Assembly: GCF_037038585.1 (NCBI RefSeq)
Contig: NC_092524.1
Location: 47,205,001 to 47,269,000, forward strand
Direction: 5' to 3'
DNA: 64,000 nt
Source: Patagioenas fasciata
Taxonomy: Eukaryota > Chordata > Aves > Columbiformes > Columbidae
Shown piece by piece: positions 1 through 13,591 of the stretch. The position numbers were made by a program, and so were the translations under genes. The notes under the pieces are model-generated. The model worked only from the letters and a program-made list of their open reading frames with translations. It was not told the DNA's origin and did not search any database. Every line of letters starts with the position of its first letter. The stretch's first letter is position 1.

Positions 1-3000
1 CCATCATCAACTGCAAGTAGATGAAGGGCATTGGTGTGAGGAGAGGAAGCTTAATGTTGGTGGGGTGGTATCTTTGGGCTGTTGCTGTCCTTTCTGGGAA
101 CAGAGAGTCTTGTTTGGGTGTTTTAATGTATTTAAATTAGTGGAGATCTGCTTGTGCTGAAGCAGCATTCTATATTTGTTGCAGTCTTTGGTCAAAGTGA
201 TGAGTGACTTAGGACCCAAGTGAAATGACCTGCTTTGATGAGTATACTTTTGATTTTGATCTGTACAGTTGAGTGAGTGAAAATCACAAGGCTTGCACTG
301 GAAATGTTTGTTCCAAAGCTATGTTTATTAATGGTTAACCAGTGTACAAGGCAAGTGGCTTTGGATTTTCTCAGTAGCAAACAGATTGAAGATTGTTATT
401 GAAGACTGCAGTGACTTCTTTTTGAAACAGTATGAAGAAGATACTCATTCACCAGGATTTATTTGGCAAGACTAGTTGCATATTATTTGGTATGTATATC
501 TTTAGTTTACAAGCCTAAACTCCTTTTTTTCTGCGAAATCAGTTTGCTAAATATACAAAAAAGGAGAGGGGTGAAAGGAAGCACAATGGCCTGTGGTGGA
601 ACAAGTCCTTCTCCCATCCCACTTTCCTCCCTTTTTTATTTAGAGAAATCAGATGAATGTACCTGGAGAAAGAACGAGGGGAGGCAGGGGTGGGAGTAAA
701 AAGTAAGAGAGAGATGTCAGCTTAGATAATCTCCCTGATAATTTTAGCTACCTGAGTTTGAACTTAAAAAATTAAAGACCCCACCAAAACATTTTTTCTT
801 CTACATACATTTGTATCATTCCTAGCCTGCTTGTCTTGATATGTAGCTAACACCACTGTGTGCATAAGGTATTAGTCTTTACTGGTAGAGATCCACAGTA
901 GTCACATTACAAAAGCTGTTCTGCAGATATTTATTTAATTTTATTTTACCTAAACACTTAACCATGTCACTGCCCTCAGTCTGAAGGGTTTTTTTCAGAG
1001 GCAGTCTGTGTAGAGAGCCAAGAATGACTTTGTCTAAGAATGTTAAGGAATCTGGATTGTTTATGGTATGATCCTTTCAGTGTGACAAAGTTTTTAAAAA
1101 ATTGTGCCGTCTAGGTCACCAGCTATTTTGATGTTTTGATCACTTTTATCATCTGTTTCAGATTCTTAAAAAAAAGAAGATACTTAAAAATAGAGTGGAT
1201 GTCTCACTAATTTGTGACTAGACCTTTTCATTTTCTGATGCCTCTGGGAATCAATATTGCAGAAGACAGTGGCTAATGCTTTTGTAGTCTTCCTCAAATA
1301 TGTGCATTAGAGAAATTGTGAGTTGCTTCTCTCCTGTACAGGGTTTCCTCCTTTTTAGACTGATGAAAAGAAATGCGGTACATGTCTTATAAAGAGACGA
1401 AATGTGAATTGTATTTGTACTAGCCATAGACCTAGAGAGAAATTTTGTGGCAAGCTTTGCCTTAGGGGAGCTGTAGCAAACTAACAGCCATGCCTTTCAT
1501 GGTATCCTGCCCACTTGCTGAAGACTAGTGCAGTACAAGGGAGCTGATTAAAAGACAAGTGTTCATAGACTATGTTCTGTCTTGTATTTTTTTAAATATA
1601 CCTGCTATAATTATGCATACTGGGATGTCTCGTAACTCACAGCACAGCAATATCAAAACTCAGTCAGCAAACCCAGAAGGCAGGAAGGCAGCATAGTACA
1701 GTGTAATAACATAGGACATGTCTGATATAATTCTTTTGGAATAAGTTGTGATATCTGCACTCAGTTCCATTTGGCAGGATAGAGGTGATGATACCTTAGG
1801 CCATTTGTGAAGGAATCCCAGGAGATAAGCTTGTTTCTTCTGAGCTTCTTACAGAAGGAGAGGGGCAGTAGGAGGCAGTTCCATTGATCTGATACCTGTA
1901 ATAGGCCTAGAGGTGAGGTGTGAGAAAATGTATAGGATATCTTTGCTGCTTTCCTGAAATCCTGGTTCTACCCATCAAATAGGAGAATTTGAAGTTCAGG
2001 ACATATATATATTTTAGGAGGTGATTGTCCTATGAAACAAGATGATGCACACAGGCTACCCAGAGATCAGAGGAAGTCAGAAGAAAATAAGTCCAATCTT
2101 AGCTGTTTGAGACAAACATTCCTATTTCCACTGCTCTGGTAGAGTAAATGGAAGGAAGAATTGGCCTTGCAGGGTAATACCCTCTGACTTGGGGAGACTC
2201 TAGCTGATAGAAATCTCTCATAGTTCATACATTACCACATATATTTTATTCCCTTGACAGGGCTGAAGTGGGTGTGCTTGCAGCTGATGGGCCTTTCAGC
2301 TGGTGTAATTTGTATAAATATATATTCAATAAATCTGTGAATAAAGTCCAGCAGCTGGTTAGCAGTCTCCTACTGGGCATCAGTCCAGACTTAAATAGTA
2401 CTTGCTGAACTAGAAAAATCCACTCTGAAACGATTATATCTAAGTCTGGGGGCCCTTAGGAAGCATATCCCTAGATAATTGCAAATCTTTACACAACATG
2501 TATAAAAGAAGGATGTTGAAGGCTCCTAGTGACAGATATGTCATAAAATATCATTCTGTTCAGTTTCTCTTAGCTGCCTTTTTTCCTGGAAGTCCTGATA
2601 AAATTTAAACAATAAGGGCTTTCCTTGGCTGCAATTCAATAAAATGGGTTAGCTAGGAACCATGTTGAGAAAATTAGTTGACTACATCAGGAGCAGAATA
2701 GGTCCTGGTTTTGGGCAGGATCTGGAAGTGGTCTAGTAGATCTGAGCAGAAACATTAGCCTCTCTGATTGGAAGCCTGTAAGCAATGAACTCTCAGATTT
2801 TTTTGACCTTTGGAGCAGCAAGACTTTGCATTGACAAGTTAGTTGAAGGCAGCTGTCTCAGTCTAAAAAGTCAATCCGATGGCTTGCTGGGGCTTCAGTT
2901 GCTGCTGACAGCTAGCAGACAGAGTAGTTTGATGGGTCAGACAGACTGCTGGTTTTCTATTAAGTTTTAATAAACGGTATTTTTGATTACTTTTACTATG

Positions 3001-4489
3001 TATTTTTTAAATTCTACTGCTCTGGTTGGAATGTAAACATTTTCTGTACTTTTGAAGTCCATTTCGAGCTCTGAATACAGCAGCCTAATCTGTTACAGAA
3101 CATGACCTTTTTGCTAAAAGTTTACAGAAACAGACTGTGAAATATTAATGAAATAAAGTATATACTTGAAAGGTTTGTGGCCTATTTTGATGCTGTTAAA
3201 CTGCAAAGTCCTTGGTTCCAGAGCATGCTTTTCAGCTCCACAACAGCATGTTGCACATGCGGTAAAGTGCAGATCCAAAAGTGATACTATGATGTATCTC
3301 TCAGAAGTCATGTGGGTTTTAACAGTTTGTATGAATTAAAGGGTCTCTGGGAGGAGCATAAGTAAAAGTGGGCTGTACAGAACACTAAAAATATATTGGT
3401 GTGGGTGACCATTGCCATAGATCTGTCATGAACAACCTGGAAGGATTTTTCCGTCTGTGACCTGTTATCGCCATGTGATGACTGTACATTATGCTCACCG
3501 TCTGTGCGGGGTGAACTCCTACACTGTATTTTAATACTGTCAGCTGGATATGCAGAAGTTCTAAATTGTGAAGTGAGAATCTTGGCTACTGAAAGAATTA
3601 CTTGACTGAAGGGTTTTATGCTCTCTTGAAGAATGTCTTCAACTGAATCTGTATACCAGCTTTTCAGGAGAATACGTTTTTCAAAATATGGATCTTTGTG
3701 ATCTTTTCTTTGTTCAAAGATGAGTGAAAACTAGGCAATCATTCCCAGAACACCCAGCAGAATTTGTGGCATGAGATCGTGTCCTTAGGTACAAGACAGT
3801 GATCCTGGTTAAAGTGCTTGGCACCAGACAAGGCAATAACTTGAATCTCATTACATCCAAAAAGGAGTGCCATCAATTGAAGTAATTTTATTCCCTAAGA
3901 CTGGCAACTTGATGGTTGCAGATTTTGTATTTGTAAAAGGCTTGGAATTCAAGCAGGAATTTTTCAGGTCTCTGCTGGCTAGCCTTTTCTTTACATGGTG
4001 AAGTCTATCTGCAGGATGTCAAACCTGTTCACCTTTCACTGAAGCCAGAAAGGTGAATTGCTTCTTCCAGGTGTTCTGCATCTGTCTTGTTTTTCTTTAT
4101 TGTGGCGCACACAGTCTGAAAAGAGCAGTACCCCCAGAGCCTGGGGCTGAGGAACCTCCTGGCATGCAAAATACTTGGCATCCACTAGGTTGAACATAGC
4201 GTGCTCTTACTGCTTTTGTTCTCATAATTCCTGGGACAGAAATGTGGGGTCCCTACCTAGACAATTTTACACCCTTGCTGTGTCTAGGTGATGCGTCCTT
4301 TCAGGCCACTGTGTAATGCAGCCATATAGCCCCCAGCTGTGTTGTATGATCCATGAGACTTCTCTTTAAATCTGTACCTCCTTTGAGGTATGTCCATAAG
4401 GCAAACAACTATTCCCGTGTAATCTGATTGCGAAGGAAACACCATGTGTTCAGTCTGCTCAGTTGTAGATCAGTTTCCAAGACTTTCTC
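1..4489 (+). other. AT-rich non-coding stretch, possible CIPC 3' UTR or flank
   Basis: No coding sequence is recognisable. In the conserved gene order CIPC lies just left of ZDHHC22 in the plus orientation, so its long 3' UTR could extend into this region. Plus-strand AATAAA signals occur at 2328-2333 and 2340-2345 (two signals 12 bases apart), 2638-2643, 2969-2974 and near 3152. The assignment to CIPC is inference from synteny only. Confidence 0.25.
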
Positions 4490-6010
4490 AAATTCTTAGT
4501 TGAACTAAAGCATGTTTTTAGAGGAAGCATCCTGCTTTGATTTGAAAGCTCCTAGGGATGAAGAATCCACCCAAATTGTTCAAAATGTAATTACTTATTG
4601 TTAAAAATGTGCTTCTTATATTGAGCCTGAATTTGTCATCTTTCAGTATCCAGCTGTCAGATCTTTTGCCTTTTGTCTGCTAATCTGAAGTGCATGCTGT
4701 GACTTCGCTGTTTTCACTGTAGGCATTTACAAACTGAACAAGTCATTCTTCAGCTTTCTTTTTTAAACTAACTGGTTAAGCTCTCGAATTTTTTGAATTC
4801 TTTGTTCATGTGTGGCACTCTTCTTTGGATCCTTTGAAATGATTTCAATCCATTTTTAATTGGAACACTAACATTAAGAGCAAAACAGGATTGCTAAAAT
4901 AGTTGTACAATATCAACCCTCCCCATTGCTGCTCTGCCTCATTTTTTATAGCAGCCATGGCGTCAGATTGGAAATCTAAATCATCCTTGGACCTGTTGCT
5001 TCAGCGGTTGGTGAAGGTCTGTCCTTTAAGTATGTTTCCACATTCCTTTGACTGCAGTTTACAGCCAGAAAGCAAAAAAATTGGTTTTATTGTCACCAGT
5101 TGCATTCATTTCTTACTGCACTTATCTCCCTCAAAACTTTTCCACCTTTAGATTTTAAAGGTAATTTTATGTTGTATTCTGATGATTAAAAATAATACTA
5201 AATAATGTTGCAGTCAACAACCAATTCAATACCATTTTCAAAATAAGAGTAGAAGACAGTTTACTAGATCTGTATACCATTCAGAAGCCATAGCTGTAAT
5301 GCATTTCACATAATCGGGTTAATTTTGTATAATTCTGGCTTCAGTCTGTGTCACGTGGCACACTACTAAATGTCCATCAGAAGTATAAATACAATATCAA
5401 CCGATTTTTTATTTTAGTTCATCAGGATAAGGAATCAATTTTATTTGACCAGTTCTATTTCTTATAAGCTTCGTTAATTTCAATTCTTTTGGCTTTTTCT
5501 GTCCTTCATTAATCAAAAATTGTGGGTTATTCTATTATTTTCTCTCAGTTGTTCAACTTACGTTCATTCAGGTCAGTTTACCTGCCCACCAAAAAGCTGG
5601 TGCTGTATTAGTTCTTACATCCCCTCAGACCTCTGAGATCTTTCCTGGTGGTCTGAAATTCATTAATATAGTATTGATGGTCCAGAGAGCTTCTTGGTTG
5701 GCTCCCATTAAATTTTCAATCACAACTAATTCAGACTTGCTGACTTTAAAATGTTTAATAACCGTTGTTTAAAATGTCCTGAATTACTTTTTGAAGTGGA
5801 AATCAAGCTGTTGTCATGATGAGAGGAATACATCTGGCTTCTTCCTAACTGCTCAACAGAAATTTTTGTGAAATGCTTTTGCCATTCTGCACTACAGCAA
5901 TGTAATTTCTATCTTGAAATGGAGCACTGTCAGCGTAAAGCTTTATTCTACATCTCAAACATTTTAAGAAATGGAGGAAGTGATCTTTCCGGGTCCAAAA
6001 AGGGAGTTTC
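4490..6010 (-). mobile_element. Long fossil CR1-like LINE, minus orientation
   Basis: The plus strand reads as the reverse complement of an ancient amniote CR1 ORF2 region. Recognisable stretches occur in the right order: ctttgatttgaaagctcctagg near 4534, attgttaaaaatgtg near 4598, the gagcctgaatttgtcatctt part near 4623, tgtggcactcttctttggatcc near 4810, ctgcccaccaaaaagctggt near 5582, and the caacagaaatttttgtgaaa part near 5854. Spacing suggests about 1.5 kb of near-collinear element, with the 3' end to the left. It is heavily mutated with no intact reading frame. Identification rests on remembered consensus features, and both ends are approximate. Confidence 0.6.
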
Positions 6011-9000
6011 ATCCACTTCTTCACTGTTTTCTTCTCATTCATATTTCAATTAAATTAATTTAGTTTAATGAAACTAGAATGCCTCTAACCATGTCCACTT
6101 AGGCAACCTTGCTTTTTTTCCACAGCACTAGGGAGGGGTTTTTTTAGGCCATTTATATTTACCAGGACTAAAAAATCCAATAACAGACCGAAAACCAATC
6201 CTTATTGTTTTTCAACAGATAGGACTGCTTGAAAAAGTTACATGCTTTCGATGGAAAACTAACATGTTTTTATTGGAAATGAACATGTATTTTTGGCTGG
6301 AAATTTAGTGTTTTGTTACATTAGTCATAGCATTATTTTTTCAGTCAATCACAAATAATATGGAAATAAGCTGGACTCTGGGGGTAGGGGAAGATGTTAT
6401 TTCCATCATCCCTTTCTCCCGGATCATTTTGGTTTGCCTGGACAGGAAACAGAACCCCAACTTTGATGAGTGGTTCCATCACCTCACACTGAAGAAGCAA
6501 AAGCCTGCATAGGCAGCCAAAACTGCTCAATCGTCTGCAAGGGAGGAGGAGACTAGTAGACATCTCCTAAGTGAGGATGAAACAGCATCCTGTGAGAAGA
6601 TTGCTAGCTAAATGAGTACAAGTACCATTTTTTCACCATATTCCTGAAAATTCTAATTTAAAAAAAAAAGTTTTCTTCGGTACAAAATATCGCTGTACTA
6701 GATAAGAGTTGTTCTACATTTGTCAGAGTTCAATGCGATGACTATTTTGTGAGATGAGTAGTGTTTAGTGTGGAAAGTGTGAAATAAGAGTGGGCAGTAG
6801 GAAAGCTGTTTTACTCAGTGTTAACAATGCCTGTTGTTTTGTATTCTTGCTAAGTATTGTCTCCCATGCAAATGATAATGCTACACAACATGTCCAAACA
6901 TGCTCAGAAGTCAGAAAGGGATGGTCTTCATCAGAGTGAAACTGGCTCCCACTGTTCAGCATCCATTGCTGACAGTGATTGCAGTGTGCTTGCGCAATAA
7001 TGCTTGCTGAGAACGCTCTCAACATGAGTTGCTGACATCACTTGTGTGAGAAATGGCCAGAAAGAATTCTGAAATGTTTGTTTCCACGCTGATTGTGCAA
7101 GGAAAGCAAGTCTGAGCTGGAAGATCATCCTCTGAATGCTGAAGTGCCTCCAGATGTATAATGGGAGCTGCGGCCAGCACAAACTGGAACAGAGCAAAAC
7201 GGTGAACTGCACGGGAGGGCTGTTGCTGTAGCGCTGGTGCTCTGCAGTGGTTGCATTTGCTAGAGACTGTTGTAGTTGGAGAGGCAAGGCTGTTCAGAGA
7301 TGTTGGTGCACAGATGCACCAATGGCCCTGCTGGGTGTCTAGCAGTTCAAAATAAAGTTGGGCAGTCTGAACATACGCCTCATGGCCAAAGCCAAAAGGC
7401 TCTTTGAAAGGCTGGGTTGCAAAAATAAAACTTGCCTGCACGTAAAAATTGTTACTCTGTTCATTTTTTCTGCAGCCAACCTTAAAATGGTGCTGTTAGG
7501 CAAAGCAGAAAGATGCACTGCTGTGCCTGATCCTGGAGCCAACAAAGTTATGGGAAGCATTATTGCTGTTTCTAAGGCTTGCTTTTTTTCAAATTCCACT
7601 GCTTCTCCAGCACCTAAACACCTGCTGGTCTGAGACACTAGAGCCATCTGATGTAAAAGAGGTTATTTTATCAGTGAGCTTAGTTGGGTGAGTGGAAGCA
7701 GATGAAGGCCAATTAAAAACAACAACAACAAAAAAAAAACCCCAAAACAACAACACACCCAAAACCAATCCACCTGAATTCCTGGGGGCAAGATTACTCC
7801 ACAATATCACTTTTCCTGTTCCATGTCATTATAGCATCTGTTTATCCACGGGTGAACACCTTAGAGAAGTACCTGCATTCTTGCTTCATATCACTGTTCT
7901 GGCAGCTGGTTCAGTAATAACCAAGCTCTTGGTGCACTGTAGAGATTCACTATTACCTCTTAAAAAATAATGACAACAGTAACATGCCGCTGTCTGCATC
8001 TCACAGTAGTATGGGGAAGGGAGGAAACATGCTATTGTTCACCACAGCTTAGCTTGACTTTGGGCATGCTTCTGTAATTTCCTTGTCACACCGTGTTCTG
8101 ATGTAAGAGGAGTCCTTAGCACATCATTTTCCTGTAAACAGGCTACAGCATCCATTTTAGGTCCCTTTAAGATATAAATGTGACTAAAAAGAAGTCTGTA
8201 TTTGCCTGAAGTTGTTTCTGTTGGGGGTGAGAACAAATGCAGCAGCACTCAATTCTTCTTGGACTATTCTCATAAATTTCCATGGCTCCCAAGCTTCATG
8301 TCAGAAACTGACCACATGTAATGGCATGAATTTGATACTTGCAATTATGGTCACACTTAATGTCCAACAAGCACCATTAGTACCAACACATCTGTCATAG
8401 GCTTTTGGACTTTTTCTTTTTTTTTTGACACTTGCCCTGGTCTCTTTCTTATTAACTCAAGAAACATTGATGTAGATCAGATATTTATTATGTGTGACAT
8501 CAGCTCTCAATCTTGTTTTAGTGACTGCTATTGATGGTCACTATGTCCTTGGCATAACAAAATGCTTGTTTTAAATCTTACACTGTTCTCAATGCACTGT
8601 AATTTTCCATTCCTTTATCACAATCTAAACAGTCACATTAGGTAGAAGATAAAATAAGAGAACTTTGAGTGAGGAACTGGTCACCATATGGCTGATGCCT
8701 AAAATCTCAGCAATTTGAGGGGAAGAAAGTGGAAAAAGATGAAGTAAATTCCACCATAAGTAGGTTGCAGTTGTTAGTAAAGACAAAGGAGAACAAAGGC
8801 AGAAAGGAAAACAATACTGAACTGCAATGTTATGGAGGATTTTTCTCACAGATGGGTGAAAACAAATTTAAAGGTAACCATCTGCGCACTATGTCCTAAA
8901 GCTGTTTTCCGGATTTCTTTTAAAAAATCTGAACACTGTCTTTTCTAACCACAACTGCTTTCATTGAGTGCTTGCTCTTCTCCCCTCCTCTTCCCTCTGG

Positions 9001-12000
9001 CCAGAGTGTGTTGGAGGTTTAAATTCATGGCCTTAATCCTGTGTATAGCACCCAGCTCAAAAGCACTCAGCACCAACATTGCTGCTGCTGCTGCATGAAA
9101 TAATTCAAACAATAACATATGGCTGGAATTGAGCTGGCCCCAGGCTCTGTTCCATGTCTCACCTAGAGAAGGCACTTTGATCTTCTGAGCTGTGAAATGA
9201 GAAAAGCAATACTTCCTCCCTGTTATACAGTGCTTTAAGCTTCTCATGTAAGAATTGCAATATTGGTATTTATTACAAGTAATGGCTGTGGGCTGTCACG
9301 GTTCTGGTGCTGCACTTTCTAAAGGCAGCACCCTAATATAGTGTAACCCATAGATGGTTTTCTAAACCATCTATGTGGTTATACTAACCTATGTTTTGTT
9401 TCATATTAATAAATTAAGCTATATGGGTTAATTTCCCATAACATAATTCCACAAGTGAGTATAGAGACTGGCTTCTTGTGGTTTGGAAAACTGAAAGGAA
9501 GGAATAGGGAACTAAAATCTCTACTTCTCTGCCTAACCAGGGAAATTTCTGTAAATGGCTCAAGGTTGATAAGGCTGGAGGAATGGAGAAAGTGTTAGAT
9601 GGCTATGTTGCAGACACAAAAAACCCTTTTGTGTGTGTAAGCGGATGTTTTGCCCCACATGTATCAATTTATACCCATGCGTGTAATTTTCTTCCCCAGC
9701 ATGTGAACCTGCTCGTCAAACTGTAGTAATGAAACATGTGAAACCAGGGTCAAAAGCCTGGAGGCTTATCAGATGTTACATTTTCATGTCTAAAAACTTA
9801 CAATATTTGAAATCAGAAAAATACCCTTAACGCAGTCCTGGAAGACATTGAGTATCACAGCCTAAGCAACCGATCTGAGAAAGACACGAGTAAAATGAAG
9901 GATGTGATTAGTTCAGTTGTAGATATGGGACTGTGCCTATGCTTGAAGCTAAGAATGTGCTCAAATCTTTTTTCCTGGACTGAGCTACAGTGCTGTGCAA
10001 CTAGCAGGACTGAGTATTTGCATTATCGTCTCTTCATCCATGGAGCTTCTGTCCTGCTTGCTTGTGCATGTTTACATGGTTTGCACAGTTTGTTGGAGAG
10101 ACACTGGGATTTGTCAAAGCCCAAGTGGAAAAGAACAGGATATAAGATTCACAAGGACTGCCTTTGGACATAGTTTAAATATTTATAATTCTCTCAGATG
10201 GCATTGTAATTTACAGTAGTGCATTAATGAGTGGAATTTTTGTATGCCTTGAAGAAACTTCAGGTCTTGCTATTTGTGCATCTGTATTATCCAAATGATT
10301 GAGCTTTCCTCCCCAAATTCACATTTGTTAAAAGACCTGACATTTGGCTGTTTAACCAGAAAAGGATTACTTTCTCTGATGTAGTGCTGGAGACTTCCGA
10401 CCACCAGAGTAATGCTTGTGATGCCTTAGAGGCTTCCTGTGGGGAGTGAAAATCCATAGAGCCTCTTAACATTTTGACTTCAATGTAAACCTTAATTTTA
10501 GGCCTTTGCTGGAAATTTAAACTATGTATTGGTTACATTTCCACTGGGGTTTCAGTAAGTAAATTTTATCAAACAAGCACAAAAGGTCATTCTGCTTGAT
10601 TCATAAACAATAATAGCTGAGCTAATGAAATGTCTACTTCTCTTTGGTTAATTCTCGGTTACTGCAAAGGTCTCCCTATTCTTCTATGTAAACCTTTTCC
10701 ACATGACCTGCTATGCTTTATCAAAAATGTTCCCCTGTATTAGATTTGGAAGGAGAGGGAAGTAGAGCAAGAGTAAAGAAGGAGAAGAAAGGACATCCTA
10801 AAATTATGCCAGAATATAAAAGTGGTCTTAAATCTATTATGACATCTCAGTTTGCATGTGTTTATGTAGCTGCTCTGTTTAAGGGTCTTAACATTTCCAG
10901 TAGTTCTTAATTGGCAGTGTTTCTCACCATCCGAAAGTTGTGTTATGGGAAGTTAGCATACCTAACTGTTAATTTCAAGGTTAAAAAAAACCCACATAGA
11001 AATATAGGTATGCTTTCTTCAGTTTGTGAACACATACAGTGGTCGTTCTGGTGGTATCTGAAAGCATAAAAAAGGGTAAAAACATAAGCAGTGTGGCTAT
11101 TTCTCAGTCCTATTGAAATACTGAGAAATATCGTAACTCATAACTGAACAGAAAACTACTTTAGGGGTATAAAATTGGTAAGTTCTCTGCCATCTGCCAG
11201 TCATTGCCCTAGCATCTACAAACAGAAGCCATGTGGGAATCACATACTCTAATCCCATGTTTATAAAGAGAAGACCAAACCACTGTTCTGTGCTTCTTTC
11301 AGCAAATTTAATGTTACTTCTATTGAACAAAGCACTGGTACTAATAAATATTTTGAACCCAGCTGACACGGCAAGAAGTGCAATGCAGAACAGAAAAGGG
11401 TCATCATAATATGAACATATCCCAGGTGAGTGTGATCAGTATCTAGCCTCCCTTGAGCAACTGTCTAGGTAAAAAGGAAAAGCTTATCTCATTTATTTTT
11501 CCTCTTTGCCAGCAACAGCAGGCTTTTACGAATTCACTGTGCTTTACCCTGGTCAGTTCTGTAGCTCCTTAGATGTGAAGATTTCAGCTTTTCAACATAA
11601 GCTTATCCTAAAGGCTGACAGTGGAAGAACCTGCTGTTTGGAAATATTTCCTAAAATTTTAACATGTAATTTCCTTTTCTTAAATCTAACTCTGTTTCTA
11701 GCTGATGCTGATTTATCCAACAAGAATTATTTTTCTCACCCTCCAATACATATGGATAGTTGCCACATTTTCCTCATATCTGCTTTGGTTGTAGTTACCC
11801 AAGCTAGGCAAATGTAGCCATTTTTTTCCCCTTACAAATCCATTTCTCAGCTTCTTAATAATTTATGGCTTTTCTGTAGACTCATCTGATATGACTAATG
11901 AAGAGAATCTGAACGTAATATTCCATGTCTTTATTGCATCAGAGCTCCATGGAAAAGGTTTATTGTATATTTTTCCTTCATGTTCATCTTCATTCACAGT

Positions 12001-12984
12001 CTGAAATGCTGCCATCCTATTCTGCAAGCTCATATCACATTTGTCCATCATGCTATAATTTGTAGGCTGAGCTGGCACGCTTCTACACGTATTTCACACT
12101 TTCCTACTCTTCTCCCATGAATATAATATATACACTAATGAGCTCCCTCTGAAATTCATCCTTTCCCAGAAGATGCCAATAACTAATGGGATGACACTGG
12201 ACCAGTTTTGGCCAATTTAGTTCACAAGGTGTAGTAAGTACACAAAGCCCTGAAAAGATTGTCAAGGGGAGAGATGTAGTTTTTTGCCTCCAGCCTGACT
12301 ACATAATTTCTTCTTCCCTTCTACCCTGCATCGGGTAGAAATCTTCTGTATTACATGGAAGATCCTTGCCTGACCCAGGGACTTTCACTCTGCTGTTGAC
12401 AGCCCAGACAGCAGCACTTCTTTCTGAGCTGATGGCAACTCTTGCTGCAGGACATTGGCTCTGCCCAGGCTGTCTGTGCCTGCCAGCTGCACTGATTATA
12501 TAGACAAATTTCTGAAACACCTGCCTACCCTGAACGAACGGAGTAATCTGAGGTGGTGGTGGGCTGAATTCATACACTCAGAAAATACTTTAGTTCTGGG
12601 AGTCAGAAACCGGGTCTTATAGTTTCATGTGAAATGTCATTAAAAATATTACGAGTTTTTGGAGCTTTAAAAGAGATTTTAGATCTCCATTAACTGTATC
12701 ACTGATAGGTTAGTAGAACTAAATTGCCACATTTTGCTTTCTGCACTAAGTCCCTTTATTTCCTTGTACCTTCTTGCATGGCTTCATATTCACAAATTAG
12801 CTTGTTTCCTTGGATGGTTAGTGACAGTGTAAGTAAAAGGGAAGAGAGCTAGAGCACTCATAAAATTGTAATATAGTGCATACTAGTTTAGAGAAATTAC
12901 TAGATGGGTCCAAAAGATTTTTTTATACCCTATACCATGACTTGAAGAGAAAAGGAAAAATTCTTTGCCTTGCCATTAACATTT
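6011..12984. other. Intergenic sequence without recognisable genes
   Basis: Mostly AT-rich unique sequence between the fossil CR1 and the LTR. The palindrome at 9339-9386 is the only distinct structure. Several frames of 90-140 codons near 6930-7650 have no recognisable domain and overlap each other on both strands, so I treat them as chance. Confidence 0.6.
9339..9386. repeat. Near-perfect 48-bp palindrome (22-bp arms, 3-nt loop)
   Basis: The core CATAGATGGTTT (9349-9360) is followed by loop TCT and the exact complement AAACCATCTATG (9364-9375). Allowing one bulged T (9376), pairing continues outward for ten more pairs to 9339 and 9386, with a single G/T wobble. The tiny loop argues against a standard microRNA precursor. 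It may be a short foldback element or a chance cruciform. Confidence 0.85.
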
Positions 12985-13586
12985 TGTAATGGGTCTGGCT
13001 GAGATGGAGTTAATTTTCCCCATGGCAGCCCTCATAGTGCTGTGATTTGCATTGATAGCTAGAAGGGTGTTGATAACACACCAGTGTTTTGGCTACTGCT
13101 GAGCAGAGCTCACACAGCATCAAGACTGTTGCTCCAATATCCCCCCCTCACCAGTAGGCTGGGGGTGGGCAAAACCTTGGGAAAGGACACAGCCAGGACA
13201 GCTGACCCGATCTGACCAAAGGGATATTCCATACCATATGACATCTGCTCCGCAATAAAAGCTGGGGGAAGCAGAGAGGCGTGGGGAGGGGTGGGGGGTG
13301 GGAGGGCATTGGTTATTATGACATTTATCTTCTGGAGCAACTGCTACATGTACTGCAGACCTACTTTCGGGGAAGTGGGTGCACATCACCTACAGATGGA
13401 AAGTAGATAATAAATCTTTTCCTTCACTTCTGCATGCAGCCTTCACTTTTGCTTTATTAAACTGCCTTTATCTTGACCCACAAGGTTTTTTCCATGTTAT
13501 TTTCTCCCCTCCGTGTCCTGCTGAGAAGGGGAGTGATAGAGTGGCTTGGTGGGCACCTGGCATCTAGACAAGGTCAACCCACCACG
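12985..13586 (+). mobile_element. Solo LTR of an avian ERVL-type endogenous retrovirus
   Basis: The element starts TGTAATGGGTCTGGCTGAGA and ends ...CAACCCACCACG, 602 bp. It resembles the widespread avian ERVL LTR family as I remember it. Internal landmarks include the segment around 13055-13125 (cagtgttttggctactgctg), an AATAAA polyadenylation signal at 13254-13259 followed by the gctgggggaag stretch, and a second U5-like part through 13440-13560. It is flanked by identical 5-bp sequences, cattt at 12980-12984 and 13587-13591, the expected target-site duplication length for class III elements. No internal retroviral genes lie on either side, so this is a solo LTR left by recombination. The terminal CA has become CG. 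Confidence 0.87.
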
Positions 13587-13591
13587 CATTT

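Noticed and set aside
6931-7647. Cluster of 90-140-codon frames on both strands
   Set aside because: They overlap in several frames with no similarity or ordered features. Chance frames are the simpler reading.
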